Below are positions 28,901 to 35,399 of a stretch of 64,000 nucleotides of DNA, in pieces. The notes beneath the pieces are model-generated. The model ran no database searches. It was not told the origin of the DNA and worked only from the letters and a program-made list of their open reading frames with translations. The stretch comes from Harmothoe impar (Eukaryota > Annelida > Polychaeta > Phyllodocida > Polynoidae), in the NCBI GenBank assembly GCA_947462335.1, contig OX381710.1, positions 33,223,004-33,287,003 of the forward strand, written 5' to 3'. The position numbers were made by a program, and so were the translations under genes. Numbering within the stretch: position 1 is the first letter of the stretch; each line of letters begins with the position of its first letter.

Positions 28901-31730
28901 AGCTAGGGGTACCAGGGTATGATCGAAACATGAGAATTACCCCTAAAATCAGGTAGTGGAGTGCAAGCTATAGGGTCGGTTTAAATTTGCATCTCTTTAC
29001 ATCTCTTTGGATCCGCTAGATATGAGGGCAATGAAGCTAGGTTAGAAAATATTCCCTAGTGACTTCCTCGTCGTGCAGTTTAGAAATGCTTTATTTCTAG
29101 AAGAGCAAGGATGAGGTGAAGAACATGCCAAAGTAAGACCAGGGGGTTTAAACACTATTAAATGGGAGATTCCCCAGCCCTAGGTGTATACCCGTGTGCA
29201 ATGGATAACAATGTCTAAGGGTTTAACCTTTTAACTCTTAACTTAATGCTGATCAATGATATTTATTGACATCGATTTACGACAGAGAAAACAATTATTT
29301 TGCCTTTATTAGTAGTATAGATGAAACTTTGTGTTTAATCAAAATTTGCATTTTATAGATATTCCACTCGTCCAACGGTTCCAGTCCACCACCATAAGGC
29401 TATCTCCCCGCCCTTTGAAGTTAAATTGGGAGGCCAGCTGTTCTGAATGTTGGTTGAGTTTTTATGTCAGGGCTGAAGGAGTTAAGGGCAGTATAGTGCT
29501 GTAGGCATGGTACATCAATACATGCATGGGTGGGTAGCCTTACTGACTTTTATTTTGTACAGTGCACTGATAGCAAAATTAGACAGACAAAGGGAGGGGG
29601 GCTATTACCATTATCATGCGTGTACTGGGAAGTTCCCAAGATGTCATATAGACGGATAAGATTTAGTCCAGCTGTGAAATGTGCCAGGCATAGGGTGTTC
29701 TTCAGACAGGTGCTTATTATGTATTATATGTCACTGGTGTTTTGCATAGATGGTCATGCATTATAATTACTATGCGACTCAAGGGAATTCAACCCCCATC
29801 TGAAAAATCTTTTTCATAATGGTTAAGTAAACAATAATGATGATATGCCAGGCGGTGAAATATACTGGTTAGGGTTATTTCACGAGATGTGTGAAATACC
29901 TTGCTCTTTGGTTGAATCAAAGAGGCTGCAGTAATCGCCACGGAATACGCTATAATAGTAATCTATCATCAGTTTATATTTTGCATATAACTCTAATATT
30001 TGATAATTCATCTATCTCAGCCAATTCATAACAATCCTCTATAACCCTTTCCCCCTCTCTATAATACCGGCAATCACAACACTAAGAAATAGAAGTATGT
30101 TTATAAGTAACAGTGGGGGGGCGTTACACATACGTAGCCTACTCGTGACTTGATCTCAATGACCTTATTTTTAATTTTTCGTTGATGGTCTGGTTTCGTT
30201 GTGACGGTTGTACGTGAGGGGCATATTGCAAGGGTCTACCCTTTGAATACTTACCCAACTAATCCACCATTAGCACAAATGTGTGGCCACCATGCATATG
30301 TTGTTACCATCACAAACCTAAGTATCATCAGTATAGTTAAAATCAACACATAATTATAATCATTTGGATCTTTGCCAGCAGCGGGGTTTCGATACATACA
30401 CTATCCTGTTTAGTTACGGTCCACAGGAGCGCACAAAGCATTGTTATTGTCCTTTTTCTGTTGGAGAGGGGGGGGGGGAGCAACCAGACTTAAGAATTGG
30501 CCCATTATGTTGTGAGTTTCGAAACGTTTTTATTGCGTTTATCATGGCTGTCCGTCCAGTACTTCTAGAAGGAGAGGAGGGGGGGGACTGGGATACCCTT
30601 GATATAAACCATACATAAAGCACAATTTTTATATTATAGTCTTAAAAAACGGAAAAGCGGATACAGACATTTCATCCGAGTAAACATTCTGTAGAATGTA
30701 TCCTTGTAGTCACATAATTATACTATCTATATAAATATCTTTATTCAGATTATTTTTTAACCTATTTTTTCCAGTACAATATGATGAAAATGCTTTATTA
30801 TAGTAGACGTGAATCTGGCTTTCTACGTGACAGATTACTTTATAACCTATGTTGTCCATTACAATGTGATGAAAATGCTCTATTATGAATCTGGTACTCT
30901 AGGTGACAGTTTTCTGCTAAAGGAAATCATAGCATTATACTGTTTAACACTTTAGGGGCTTGTGTACAACTTTCAAATTACGTTGAATATTATAGTTCAG
31001 TCAAATTGTACTTAGTGCTAACTTTTCAGAACTATTCTGATCATCTTCCGACTGCATCACGTCCTTGTGAAATCAGGAGTATTGGCCCAGATTCAGATCA
31101 CCAATATCATAAGCTGATTAGAATAGGCACAATAAGTTATATTTGTCACATTGCTCAGCTATTTATTGATAGTTTATAAATTAACTGTATTGCCCCATTT
31201 AATTTAGGCCCCTATGTATAATGAGGCCAGTTGTACTGAATGTTGGTTGGATTTTTATGTCAGGGCTGAGAGAATAAAGGGCAGTATAGTGCTATCAGCA
31301 TAGTACATCAATTTAATTTATGTATAGGGCACTTTCTGCTCTTGTTTTCCTCGTGTCATCATGTAAGGAATGACCAATTGATGTCAACTTCTTGAACATA
31401 ATCAACATCAGTTGCTTAATTCTTTTATCAGCTAGTATATCGATTTTAAAATCGGCATTTGTTTTGTGGTCGTTGGACTTAAATCCTCAGTCATGCATTC
31501 CATTAATAGTCCGGAATAACTATGGAGGTACAAGGACGAAAATGGTCGAATGTTAAATGTTAATGATTAGTAATTGATTTAAACCCCCATGGTAGGCCAA
31601 TATGCATAACAAATTTATATACAAACTATATTGTAGAAGTAAAATAACTTAATCTATACTTACTTTGTGCAAGTACACATGTCAGTATGCTGAGGACAAG
31701 TAGCAGGTACAGGTAGACAGGGTCAGTCAT
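299..31730 (-). CDS. Multi-exon mosaic secreted serine protease: SP, 3x SRCR, trypsin, 11x CCP, Pro/Thr linker (3' end outside window)
   Basis: Thirty-four exons join with consistent GT-AG borders and phases. In transcription order they are 31664-31730, 27989-28133, 27050-27234, 26117-26333, 25626-25801, 24825-25074, 23794-23972, 23287-23452, 22500-22771, 22132-22271, 21499-21679, then eleven CCP exon pairs, then 299-478. They encode at least 1,449 residues. Every domain module is flanked by phase-1 introns, the usual signature of exon-shuffled extracellular proteins. The product should be secreted or extracellular. SRCR and CCP domains typically bind ligands or other proteins, and the protease would cleave after Arg or Lys. 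SRCR followed by trypsin recalls neurotrypsin; many CCPs recall complement regulators. I know no named family with this exact order, so substrate and pathway are not assigned. The gene continues beyond the left edge. Two adjacent genes instead of one cannot be fully excluded, but exon 11 splices in phase into the first CCP. Confidence 0.85.
917..1367 (-). CDS. CCP module 11 (exons 32-33)
   Basis: Exon 32 (1328-1367) encodes [13 protein letters not shown]. Exon 33 (917-1068, 152 nt) encodes [22 protein letters not shown] and WVGSPPRC. Residues are about 1326-1390. It is the last CCP visible in the window. Confidence 0.88.
1537..2070 (-). CDS. CCP module 10 (exons 30-31)
   Basis: Exon 30 (2031-2070) encodes [12 protein letters not shown]. 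Exon 31 (1537-1682, 146 nt) encodes [21 protein letters not shown] and WDGESPRC. Residues are about 1264-1326. It shares its first half with the long subtype but lacks the extra loop. A (TA)n tract lies just downstream of the exon 30 donor. Confidence 0.9.
1897..1980. repeat. (TA)n microsatellite
   Basis: About 40 uninterrupted TA units lie in the intron after CCP exon 30. The Tyr/Ile open frame across it is meaningless. Confidence 0.98.
2263..2700. repeat. 145-bp minisatellite, three units, each with an RFX-like palindrome
   Basis: Three diverged tandem units carry the 13-mer GTTGCCTAGCAAC at 2316, 2461 and 2606, exactly 145 bp apart. Each unit also repeats ACACCAGGCATTCT and ACCATGGAAA blocks. 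The 13-mer fits the X-box recognised by RFX factors. The repeat lies in the intron between CCP10 and CCP9. Confidence 0.9.
3060..3385. repeat. Polypyrimidine low-complexity tract
   Basis: A long C/T-rich stretch of imperfect units such as CTACTGCTTTACTCCCTTACC lies in the intron between CCP10 and CCP9. The open frames across it have no recognisable protein content. Confidence 0.75.
4669..5323 (-). CDS. CCP module 9 (exons 28-29), long subtype
   Basis: Exon 28 (5284-5323) encodes [12 protein letters not shown]. Exon 29 (4669-4850, 182 nt) encodes [27 protein letters not shown] and WDDEPPQC. Residues are about 1190-1264. It is the last of the four long-type modules. Confidence 0.9.
5718..6659 (-). 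CDS. CCP module 8 (exons 26-27), long subtype
   Basis: Exon 26 (6620-6659) encodes [12 protein letters not shown]. Exon 27 (5718-5899, 182 nt) encodes [28 protein letters not shown] and WDGEPPQC. Residues are about 1116-1190. The DNA is close to exons 25 and 29, indicating recent duplication. Confidence 0.9.
6977..7896. mobile_element. Non-autonomous DNA transposon, TIR TTAGGGTAAGCTCACC (copy 1)
   Basis: The ends are TTAGGGTAAGCTCACC and, inverted, GGTGAATCTACCCTAA. The 920-bp interior has no transposase frame. The same termini and GTCGAC/GTCAGCC-type subterminal repeats occur in a second element at 17888-19094. It lies in the intron between CCP7 and CCP8. Confidence 0.7.
8298..8655. repeat. 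Dispersed repeat, copy 1 (second copy at 56510)
   Basis: About 360 bp beginning GCACGGGCCACCACTGAGC and ending near GCACAGGTA is about 90 percent identical by eye to 56510-56862. Both copies include CATTCTGGTGAAAATGCAT and ACATGGCCTGCATACC. The element class is not recognised. Confidence 0.8.
8842..9014. repeat. Foldback repeat with arms of about 70 bp
   Basis: GTGAGTTCGGTATCAGG and the following sequence to about 8912 are repeated inverted up to CCTGGTACCGAACTCAC at 9014. The loop is about 30 bp. It lies in the intron between CCP7 and CCP8 and is probably a MITE-type insertion. Confidence 0.85.
9262..9622. mobile_element. Foldback MITE-like element
   Basis: AATAGGGAAGGTTACATATA near 9275 is mirrored by TATATAACCTTCCCTATT near 9600. 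Further in, CAGTGGGCAAGCAAA near 9320 is mirrored by TTTGTTTGCCCACACTG near 9565. It holds no coding frame. Confidence 0.65.
9973..10115. repeat. 70-bp tandem duplication across an exon 3' border
   Basis: Units 9973-10042 and 10046-10115 both contain the end of a CCP exon and its splice donor region (ACTCACTAA, CTGGGGAGG on the plus strand). The upper unit belongs to the real exon 25; the lower is an intronic decoy. Confidence 0.85.
10100..10836 (-). CDS. CCP module 7 (exons 24-25), long subtype
   Basis: Exon 24 (10797-10836) encodes [13 protein letters not shown]. Exon 25 (10100-10281, 182 nt) encodes [28 protein letters not shown] and WDGEPPQC. Residues are about 1042-1116. A second copy of its 3' border lies 73 bp downstream in the intron and carries a decoy donor. 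Confidence 0.9.
11805..13604 (-). CDS. CCP module 6 (exons 22-23), long subtype
   Basis: Exon 22 (13565-13604) encodes [12 protein letters not shown]. Exon 23 (11805-11986, 182 nt) encodes [28 protein letters not shown] and WDGEPPQC. It is the first of four modules with about 12 extra residues between the third cysteine and the Trp (an Arg/Thr-rich loop). Residues are about 968-1042. The intron carries the TRIM-like element. Confidence 0.9.
12060..12420. repeat. Degenerate short tandem repeat region
   Basis: Variants of CCAACCTAGGTTAG, TTGGTCATTTTT and GGCTCCCTATAC recur several times in an intron. The class is not recognised and no protein is supported. Confidence 0.45.
12628..12700 (-). 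other. tRNA-like segment in TRIM LTR (copy 1)
   Basis: Read on the minus strand, it has an A-box-like TAGTGTAACGGTTAGCAC and a perfect B box GGTTCGATTCC. A 7-bp acceptor-type stem can form from GGGTTGG with CCGATCC (two G-U pairs). The anticodon arm is poorly formed, so it is not a functional tRNA gene but could act as an internal Pol III promoter. Confidence 0.75.
13280..13352 (-). other. tRNA-like segment in TRIM LTR (copy 2)
   Basis: This is an identical copy of 12628-12700 within the second LTR. Confidence 0.75.
14042..14589 (-). CDS. CCP module 5 (exons 20-21)
   Basis: Exon 20 (14550-14589) encodes [13 protein letters not shown]. Exon 21 (14042-14187) encodes [19 protein letters not shown] and WEPDPPQC. 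The four cysteines and the Trp are present; residues are about 906-968. A tRNA-like SINE relic lies in the intron between them. Confidence 0.9.
14298..14420 (+). mobile_element. tRNA-derived SINE relic
   Basis: GATGGTCTAGTTACGATTTG is followed by a B-box-like GGTTTAAATCCCG and a short tail. The A box is degenerate. It lies in the intron of CCP module 5. Confidence 0.55.
15493..16294 (-). CDS. CCP module 4 (exons 18-19), split by a solo LTR
   Basis: Exon 18 (16255-16294) encodes [13 protein letters not shown], with NS in place of the usual NG. Exon 19 (15493-15638) encodes [20 protein letters not shown] and WDRNPPTC. Residues are about 844-906. The intervening intron contains a solo LTR whose end lies about 10 bp from the exon 18 donor (CTG|GTATGT); the donor itself is intact. 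Confidence 0.88.
15800..16244 (+). mobile_element. Solo LTR of the Gypsy family found at 41 kb
   Basis: It aligns in the opposite orientation to the LTR at 41270-41708. Shared blocks include CCGAACCCTTCAGTCCG, TTGGGGTATGGACAGA, GCAACCTGTA and an AATAAA signal. It starts TGTTAC, ends CTACA and is about 445 bp long against 439 bp. No internal region is present, so it is a product of LTR-LTR recombination or of truncation. Open frames across it are not genes. Confidence 0.82.
16785..17124 (-). CDS. CCP module 3 (exons 16-17)
   Basis: Exon 16 (17085-17124) encodes [12 protein letters not shown]. Exon 17 (16785-16924, 140 nt, the shortest second exon) encodes [20 protein letters not shown] and WDNDPPQC. 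The four cysteines and the Trp are present; residues are about 784-844. The two exons are only about 160 bp apart, much closer than in the other modules. Confidence 0.9.
17493..19634 (-). CDS. CCP module 2 (exons 14-15)
   Basis: Exon 14 (19595-19634) encodes [14 protein letters not shown]. Exon 15 (17493-17638) encodes [19 protein letters not shown] and WDRNPPVC. All four CCP cysteines and the Trp are present; residues are about 722-784. The intron between them holds a 1.2-kb DNA element and a three-copy 28-bp repeat. Confidence 0.9.
17680..17764. repeat. 28-bp tandem repeat, three copies
   Basis: Units of ATTACTTGTCATCATGCACA type recur exactly three times in an intron. Confidence 0.92.
17888..19094. 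mobile_element. Non-autonomous DNA transposon, TIR TAGGGTAGGTTCACC (copy 2)
   Basis: The termini TAGGGTAGGTTCACC and GGTGAACCTACCCTA match those of 6977-7896. Several CCCTAAGTCAGCC repeats lie just inside. It is 1.2 kb long, has no transposase frame and lies in the intron of CCP module 2. Confidence 0.72.
19961..21216 (-). CDS. CCP module 1 (exons 12-13)
   Basis: Exon 12 (21177-21216, 40 nt) encodes the start of a sushi domain, [12 protein letters not shown]. Exon 13 (19961-20106, 146 nt) gives the remainder ([26 protein letters not shown]). Four cysteines and the conserved Trp are present; residues are about 660-722. It follows the protease domain in phase, which is the main evidence for a single mosaic protein. 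The intron between the two exons contains a GC-rich relic with minus-strand open frames. Confidence 0.88.
20486..20996 (-). pseudogene. GC-rich coding-like relic in an intron
   Basis: Two consecutive minus-strand open stretches (20760-20996 and 20486-20737) lie in a GC-rich island within an AT-rich intron. They have a charged, protein-like composition (for example [16 protein letters not shown]). They are interrupted by stops and have no recognisable domain. A fragment of a retroelement gag is possible, but I cannot assign it. Confidence 0.3.
21499..23452 (-). CDS. Exons 8-11: trypsin-like serine protease domain (S1 family)
   Basis: Exons 23287-23452, 22500-22771, 22132-22271 and 21499-21679 encode residues about 407-660. 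Landmarks are an activation site LSPK|IVGG (419-422), WILTAAHC with His460, NDVALL with Asp509, CYVAGWG, and DACAGDSGGP with Ser602. Asp596, six residues before Ser602, predicts cleavage after Arg or Lys. Cys411 before IVGG and Cys in QPIC could form the bond that keeps the N-terminal chain attached after activation. Position 215 is Ala where Trp is usual (VSAGRIC). The domain ends in a normal C-terminal helix (YTSWISSTL). The full triad makes this a likely active zymogen. Fully reading through the exon-11 donor would instead end the protein about 25 residues later. Confidence 0.93.
23794..25074 (-). CDS. Exons 6-7: Pro/Thr-rich linker and SRCR domain 3
   Basis: Exon 6 (24825-25074) begins with about 30 residues of repeated TPAP/RPTP-type sequence, a likely O-glycosylated stalk, followed by the first half of an SRCR ([21 protein letters not shown]). 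Exon 7 (23794-23972) supplies the rest ([30 protein letters not shown]). Residues are about 264-407. This domain has one extra Cys (a CIC motif) compared with the other two. The DNA of the linker is a short imperfect repeat that is also open on the opposite strand; that is a by-product of the repeat. Confidence 0.88.
25626..26333 (-). CDS. Exons 4-5: poly-proline linker and SRCR domain 2
   Basis: Exon 4 (26117-26333) opens with an almost pure proline run of about 20 residues, then a spacer and the SRCR start ([25 protein letters not shown]). Exon 5 (25626-25801) supplies the second half ([32 protein letters not shown]). This covers residues about 133-264, again with six cysteines and the same internal phase-2 intron as domain 1. 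The proline run suggests a stiff extended spacer between the first two SRCR units. Confidence 0.9.
26740..26855. repeat. Strong hairpin (foldback) in intron 3
   Basis: The left arm GTTTCTCCACGAGTGGGACC (from 26756) and its continuation GGGTCGTATCA are mirrored by TGATGCGACCC and GAGTGGAGAAAC ending at 26840. Weaker pairing extends to 26740 and 26855. The loop is about 20 bp. Confidence 0.85.
27050..28133 (-). CDS. Exons 2-3: SRCR domain 1
   Basis: Exon 2 (27989-28133) and exon 3 (27050-27234) encode residues about 23-133. The N-terminal half contains [15 protein letters not shown] and NVCRL. The second half contains [15 protein letters not shown], a QSC cysteine and AAVQC. Six cysteines and a domain split over two exons by a phase-2 intron match group A SRCR domains (established family knowledge). 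SRCR domains are ligand-binding modules of secreted or surface proteins. The 3.5-kb intron upstream separates this domain from the signal exon, and intron 3 carries a strong hairpin. Confidence 0.9.
28134..31663. other. Intron 1 of the mosaic protease gene
   Basis: This is a 3.5-kb AT-rich intron. Apart from a short dispersed repeat shared by about 29420-29520 and 31215-31312 (TTTTTATGTCAGGGCTGA), I see no exon, and frames are short. Confidence 0.7.
31664..31730 (-). CDS. Exon 1: signal peptide
   Basis: The exon encodes 22 residues starting [18 protein letters not shown] and ending VLAQ, a short polar start followed by a long Leu/Val core and a small-residue cleavage site (VLA before Q). This is a classical secretory signal. 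The ATG at 31730 has G at -3. An in-frame upstream start would add about 40 residues ahead of the hydrophobic core, so the downstream ATG is preferred. The donor is CAAA|GTAAGTATAG and the exon ends in phase 1. Confidence 0.8.
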
Positions 31731-31899
31731 GACGGAGCTTCCATTCAACCCCAGGTCAAATAGTGTATCTGCATTTAATGTCTGATGCAATCCAGCACCC
31801 TGCGCAAAACTAAAATCCCCAGCCGCACTCTCGTCCAACTGCCCCAACTTTTATTCGAATGCATACCGGTACATTGCAAAGACTTCCCGATTTGCTGCG

Positions 31900-31940
31900 T
31901 CGGATGCGATATGGCTCTTCATGCTCTATTTATGCCGTCA
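31900..31940 (-). promoter_or_regulatory. Candidate TATA-type core promoter of the mosaic protease gene
   Basis: Reading the minus strand, the motif CATAAATAGAGC lies at about 31925-31936, roughly 200 nt upstream of the first ATG (31730). A TATA box there would place transcription start near 31900 and give a 5' UTR of about 170 nt. This is motif evidence only; an upstream non-coding exon is possible. Confidence 0.3.
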
Positions 31941-34225
31941 TCAATTCAGACAGGCTCCCCTTCTAGATTTTAATGTCATTGTTGAGAGGTAGTCATGAAT
32001 GCTGAGTTTGATGTTCTATTGCTTATTTTTACAGGTAGATTATACTAGATTGATGTAATGAAATAGACAACTTGATTTCGGTTGTTGATACTAGTGTGTT
32101 CATGAGTGTTAAAGTGTTTTGAATGTAAGTTCAGCTGGTGAAGCTTTTGTTGTTATTCCAGTTTTGTTGTTCTAGGGAAGGACACAAATCGTCTGGCGAC
32201 TTTGCAAATATCTATATTTCATACCTCGAATCGTCCCGGTTCATTGATTCAAGAACAGAACACTGATGCCTACAACAAACTTAAAATGCTAATACAACGA
32301 GAGCACATAGCCTTATCCATAAAGTCAACAACTTATAACTTATAAGATTACACCTATGCTAAAGCGTGCATAGGAAGTATCACTATGCTCCAGGAAAAGC
32401 AGCTAAAGTATGTGTACTGTATAGAAAGCAAATTTTGGCAATACAAATGTTTGAGTGAATTTTCACATAGTCGCTTTAGAAGCTACCATTCGTACAAATC
32501 AGGCCGTTAAAATCTAGAGGCAATGGTTCTACATTAATGGCGTGTAATCACCAAGGAGACTGTGTGGTACTTTGATAGTGCACGATCGAGTTGATTAGAT
32601 TGTGTATTATTATACTCTCATTCTAAAATCCTTCCACAGGAAGACTCTGGTAAACACCACTATGCCCTTGAGCTTGAACTTTGCTGGGTTTTGGAAATTC
32701 CTGCTGGTACCTAAGAACAAGTAAGCAGGAATCAGAATGTAGGGTGGGAATTTCCCCACAATACTTTCTGGTTACAATTTAAGTTCGTGTTTGCTGCTGA
32801 TAACAGGAATTGCCCAAACACAGCAAAAGTTCAAATTCAAAGTCATACTGGTGTATGGCGCGTGGTACAAGTGTACATAGGTACTGGGAAAAGGGACATT
32901 AGTGCACCCTGCACTAAGGACCTTTTTCGCAGATTGTGTCACAGTGGTCCCTATAAATTCCACAGCGGGCAGGGAGAAGAAATTATTTCACGCCTCTTAT
33001 ATACTGCATACAGCTAGTGGTATAAATAAGTTACAAGCCTTGTACCAAGCCGTAGGGATATTCAGTGATAGGGCTCCCTTCACTGTATTTTGCGTACAGC
33101 TTGGTACTCGTGCTGTAACTACTACTTTAAACTACAACATACATATCGTCCGGGTCTTCTCCTAGTGCTATGCACTGTAACTACCCACTCCATGCCGTAG
33201 TCAGCCTCCCCCTGGTGTGGTTCACTGGAACTATGCACCTACTTGTACTGTGCCTCCTCCTAGTGTGGGAACTGTTCAAACATTGATTTCACCAAATACA
33301 TTTTTGTACATCTCTTCAGTAACCTGTCTTGTTTGGAAAAGGTGTTACATAGACACTATACTAGATATGGATGGACATTTGATACCAGTGAGGGCAAACC
33401 CTAGAGTTTTACATGAATATAAAACTCCCATATGACAGCTACAATACAATGCACTATGCTAACCAGGCTCTGTCTCCATTCAGTAACAATCATTAATAAT
33501 GCACTGTCTATATTTCTTCATTTGGTAATTATACCAAACCTTAGATTGTATTACCTCAGTATTCCATTTATCAAATAATAGAAACTAAATTGCAAGAAAG
33601 TACCATGAGATATTATTTGATTTTATTATGCACTGACAGCATTCTTTCCTATTACCATGACAACAAAAATTATAGAAAATTGGTCTTTTTAGCATATCTG
33701 TTGCCATGGTAACCGACCCTTTGGCCCAAAACTCATGAATCCGTATCGCCCCCTTTTTCCTGTGACAAAACCCCAGTGCCATCAATTGGTGAACAGGAAG
33801 CTTTTATGTTGGGTTATTTTTTGTGCTTCAACTTGGTACTAAACGTCCACTTCTTATTCATAGGCTGGACTCAACTAGCGTGTCACTGACGGCTGGGAAT
33901 CACTGCTGTAACGAACACGATAAGACGACCTAGCTCCTGACTGTTCCCGTTAAAATGAATTAATTGTATTGAATCAAAATGATGAAAAAAATCCTTTGTT
34001 CTATGTTACTTTCTGCGCATTCTGCACACGTTTCGCTTTTATTTCACGCCAGTATTACCGCCCTGGTGAATCTTTGACCGTTTCTCTTTGAACAAGCAAC
34101 CCTTTTTGACAGCAATGTTAAAAAGGAACAAAGCATGATCCAGGCCAGGTGAATACAAACCACTGGCTGGTTTAAGGAGTTACCCTCCCGGGTGAACCCT
34201 TCATGTCCCGTTGTCCAAGAGAGTG
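31941..34225. other. Upstream intergenic region
   Basis: No coding exon is recognised. A short repeat around 32800-32860 (GGAATTGCCCAAACACAGCA) recurs diverged near 51595. An isolated X-box-like GTTGCCATGGTAAC lies near 33700. Confidence 0.5.
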
Positions 34226-34230
34226 GCTGG

Positions 34231-34648
34231 TGCTCGTCCCTGCTCGTCCCTGCACGTCCCTGCACGTCCCTGCTCGTCCCTGCACGTCCCTGCACGTCCC
34301 TGCTCGTCCCTGCACGTCCCTGCTCGTCCCTGCACGTCCCTGCACGTCCCTGCTCGTCCCTGTACATCCCTGCTCGTCCCTGCACGTCCCTGCACGTCCC
34401 TGCTCGTCCCTGCACGTCCCTGCACGTCCCTGCTCGTCCCTGTACATCCCTGCACGCCCCTGCACGTCCCTGCACGTCCCTGTTCGTCCCTGCACGTCCC
34501 TGCACGTCCCTGCTCGTCCCTGTACATCCCTGCACGTCCCTGCACGTCCCTGCTCGTCCCTGCACGTCCCTGCTCGTCCCTGTACATCCCTGCACGTCCC
34601 TGCACGTCCCTGCACGTCCCTGCACGTTCCTGCACGTCCCTGCACATG
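34231..34648. repeat. 10-bp minisatellite, about 42 copies
   Basis: The units are TGCACGTCCC, TGCTCGTCCC and TGTACATCCC in irregular order. Because the period is 10 bp and the units lack stops in most frames, long repetitive open frames appear in several frames on both strands. None shows codon-level constraint. Confidence 0.95.
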
Positions 34649-35149
34649 TTGATACTCATCCTGTGGGTGGCACAGATACTATAAGGCATTAATTAACTGC
34701 ACAATCTCAGCTCAATGTCCAAGCATAAGATAGCATTTATCGACAACGATATTTACACTCACTAAGGGTCACAACAGGTGATATCTACCACCAAAACGAT
34801 TGTGAGCAGCTCATACCTCTTCATATGATAGGGAGTCACAGGGAGTGGTAATGACTGAAAATGTGAAATGATTTGAACTTAAATCATGAGTGAAATTGCA
34901 ATAATAATTGTATGTATTTTTCCACATTCATATCTCAATTTACATGAGAAAGTAACTAGGTTTGGTATGATTCTTTAGATATTGCCTATGGTGTTATCTA
35001 TCTTTCTCATAGAAATTATGGTCCCAGTCATATCTTTAGTGTTTTGGGGTATTTACATAAAAAAGTAACATGCAAATGTGAGCAGGTGCCATTCAGTAAA
35101 TCCGTCAAGATTGTATACTTAACTATCTCCATAGCCTGACTGTTGCATG

Positions 35150-35396
35150 TGTAGGGGCTCGGATTACTCGCCCCTTGGTGATAAACCCACAAGGGGATAT
35201 CACTTGGGTAATCCTGCTCCCTCCCCTCTGTACCATACTGATCCAGTGAGACACGTCTATCTGACGTGACGGGGTACTAAGATCAGGTAGAGCACCGGCG
35301 TTGTAGCAGGAGGCCTGGGGTTAACGTCCCAGTGTTTCCAAGAAACGTCATTTTCGTAGCCATAGCCATAGACAATATCGTAGGGGCTCTCCTACA
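35150..35396 (+). mobile_element. Diverged solo LTR of the TRIM family
   Basis: It starts TGTAGGGGCTCGGATT and ends CTCTCCTACA. It shares with the 12.6-kb LTRs the blocks GGGTAATCCT, CCTCTGTACCATAC and TGATCCAGT. Further in is a different tRNA-like stretch with AGGTAGAGCACCGGCGTTGT and a degraded B box GGGTTAACGTCCC. No partner LTR and no clear flanking duplication were found. Confidence 0.55.
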
Positions 35397-35399
35397 GAG

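Noticed and set aside
34044..34692. Long open frames of 150-190 residues on both strands
   Set aside because: They are the translation of the 10-bp minisatellite in all phases; repetitive peptides such as GRAGTCRDVQ have no independent support.
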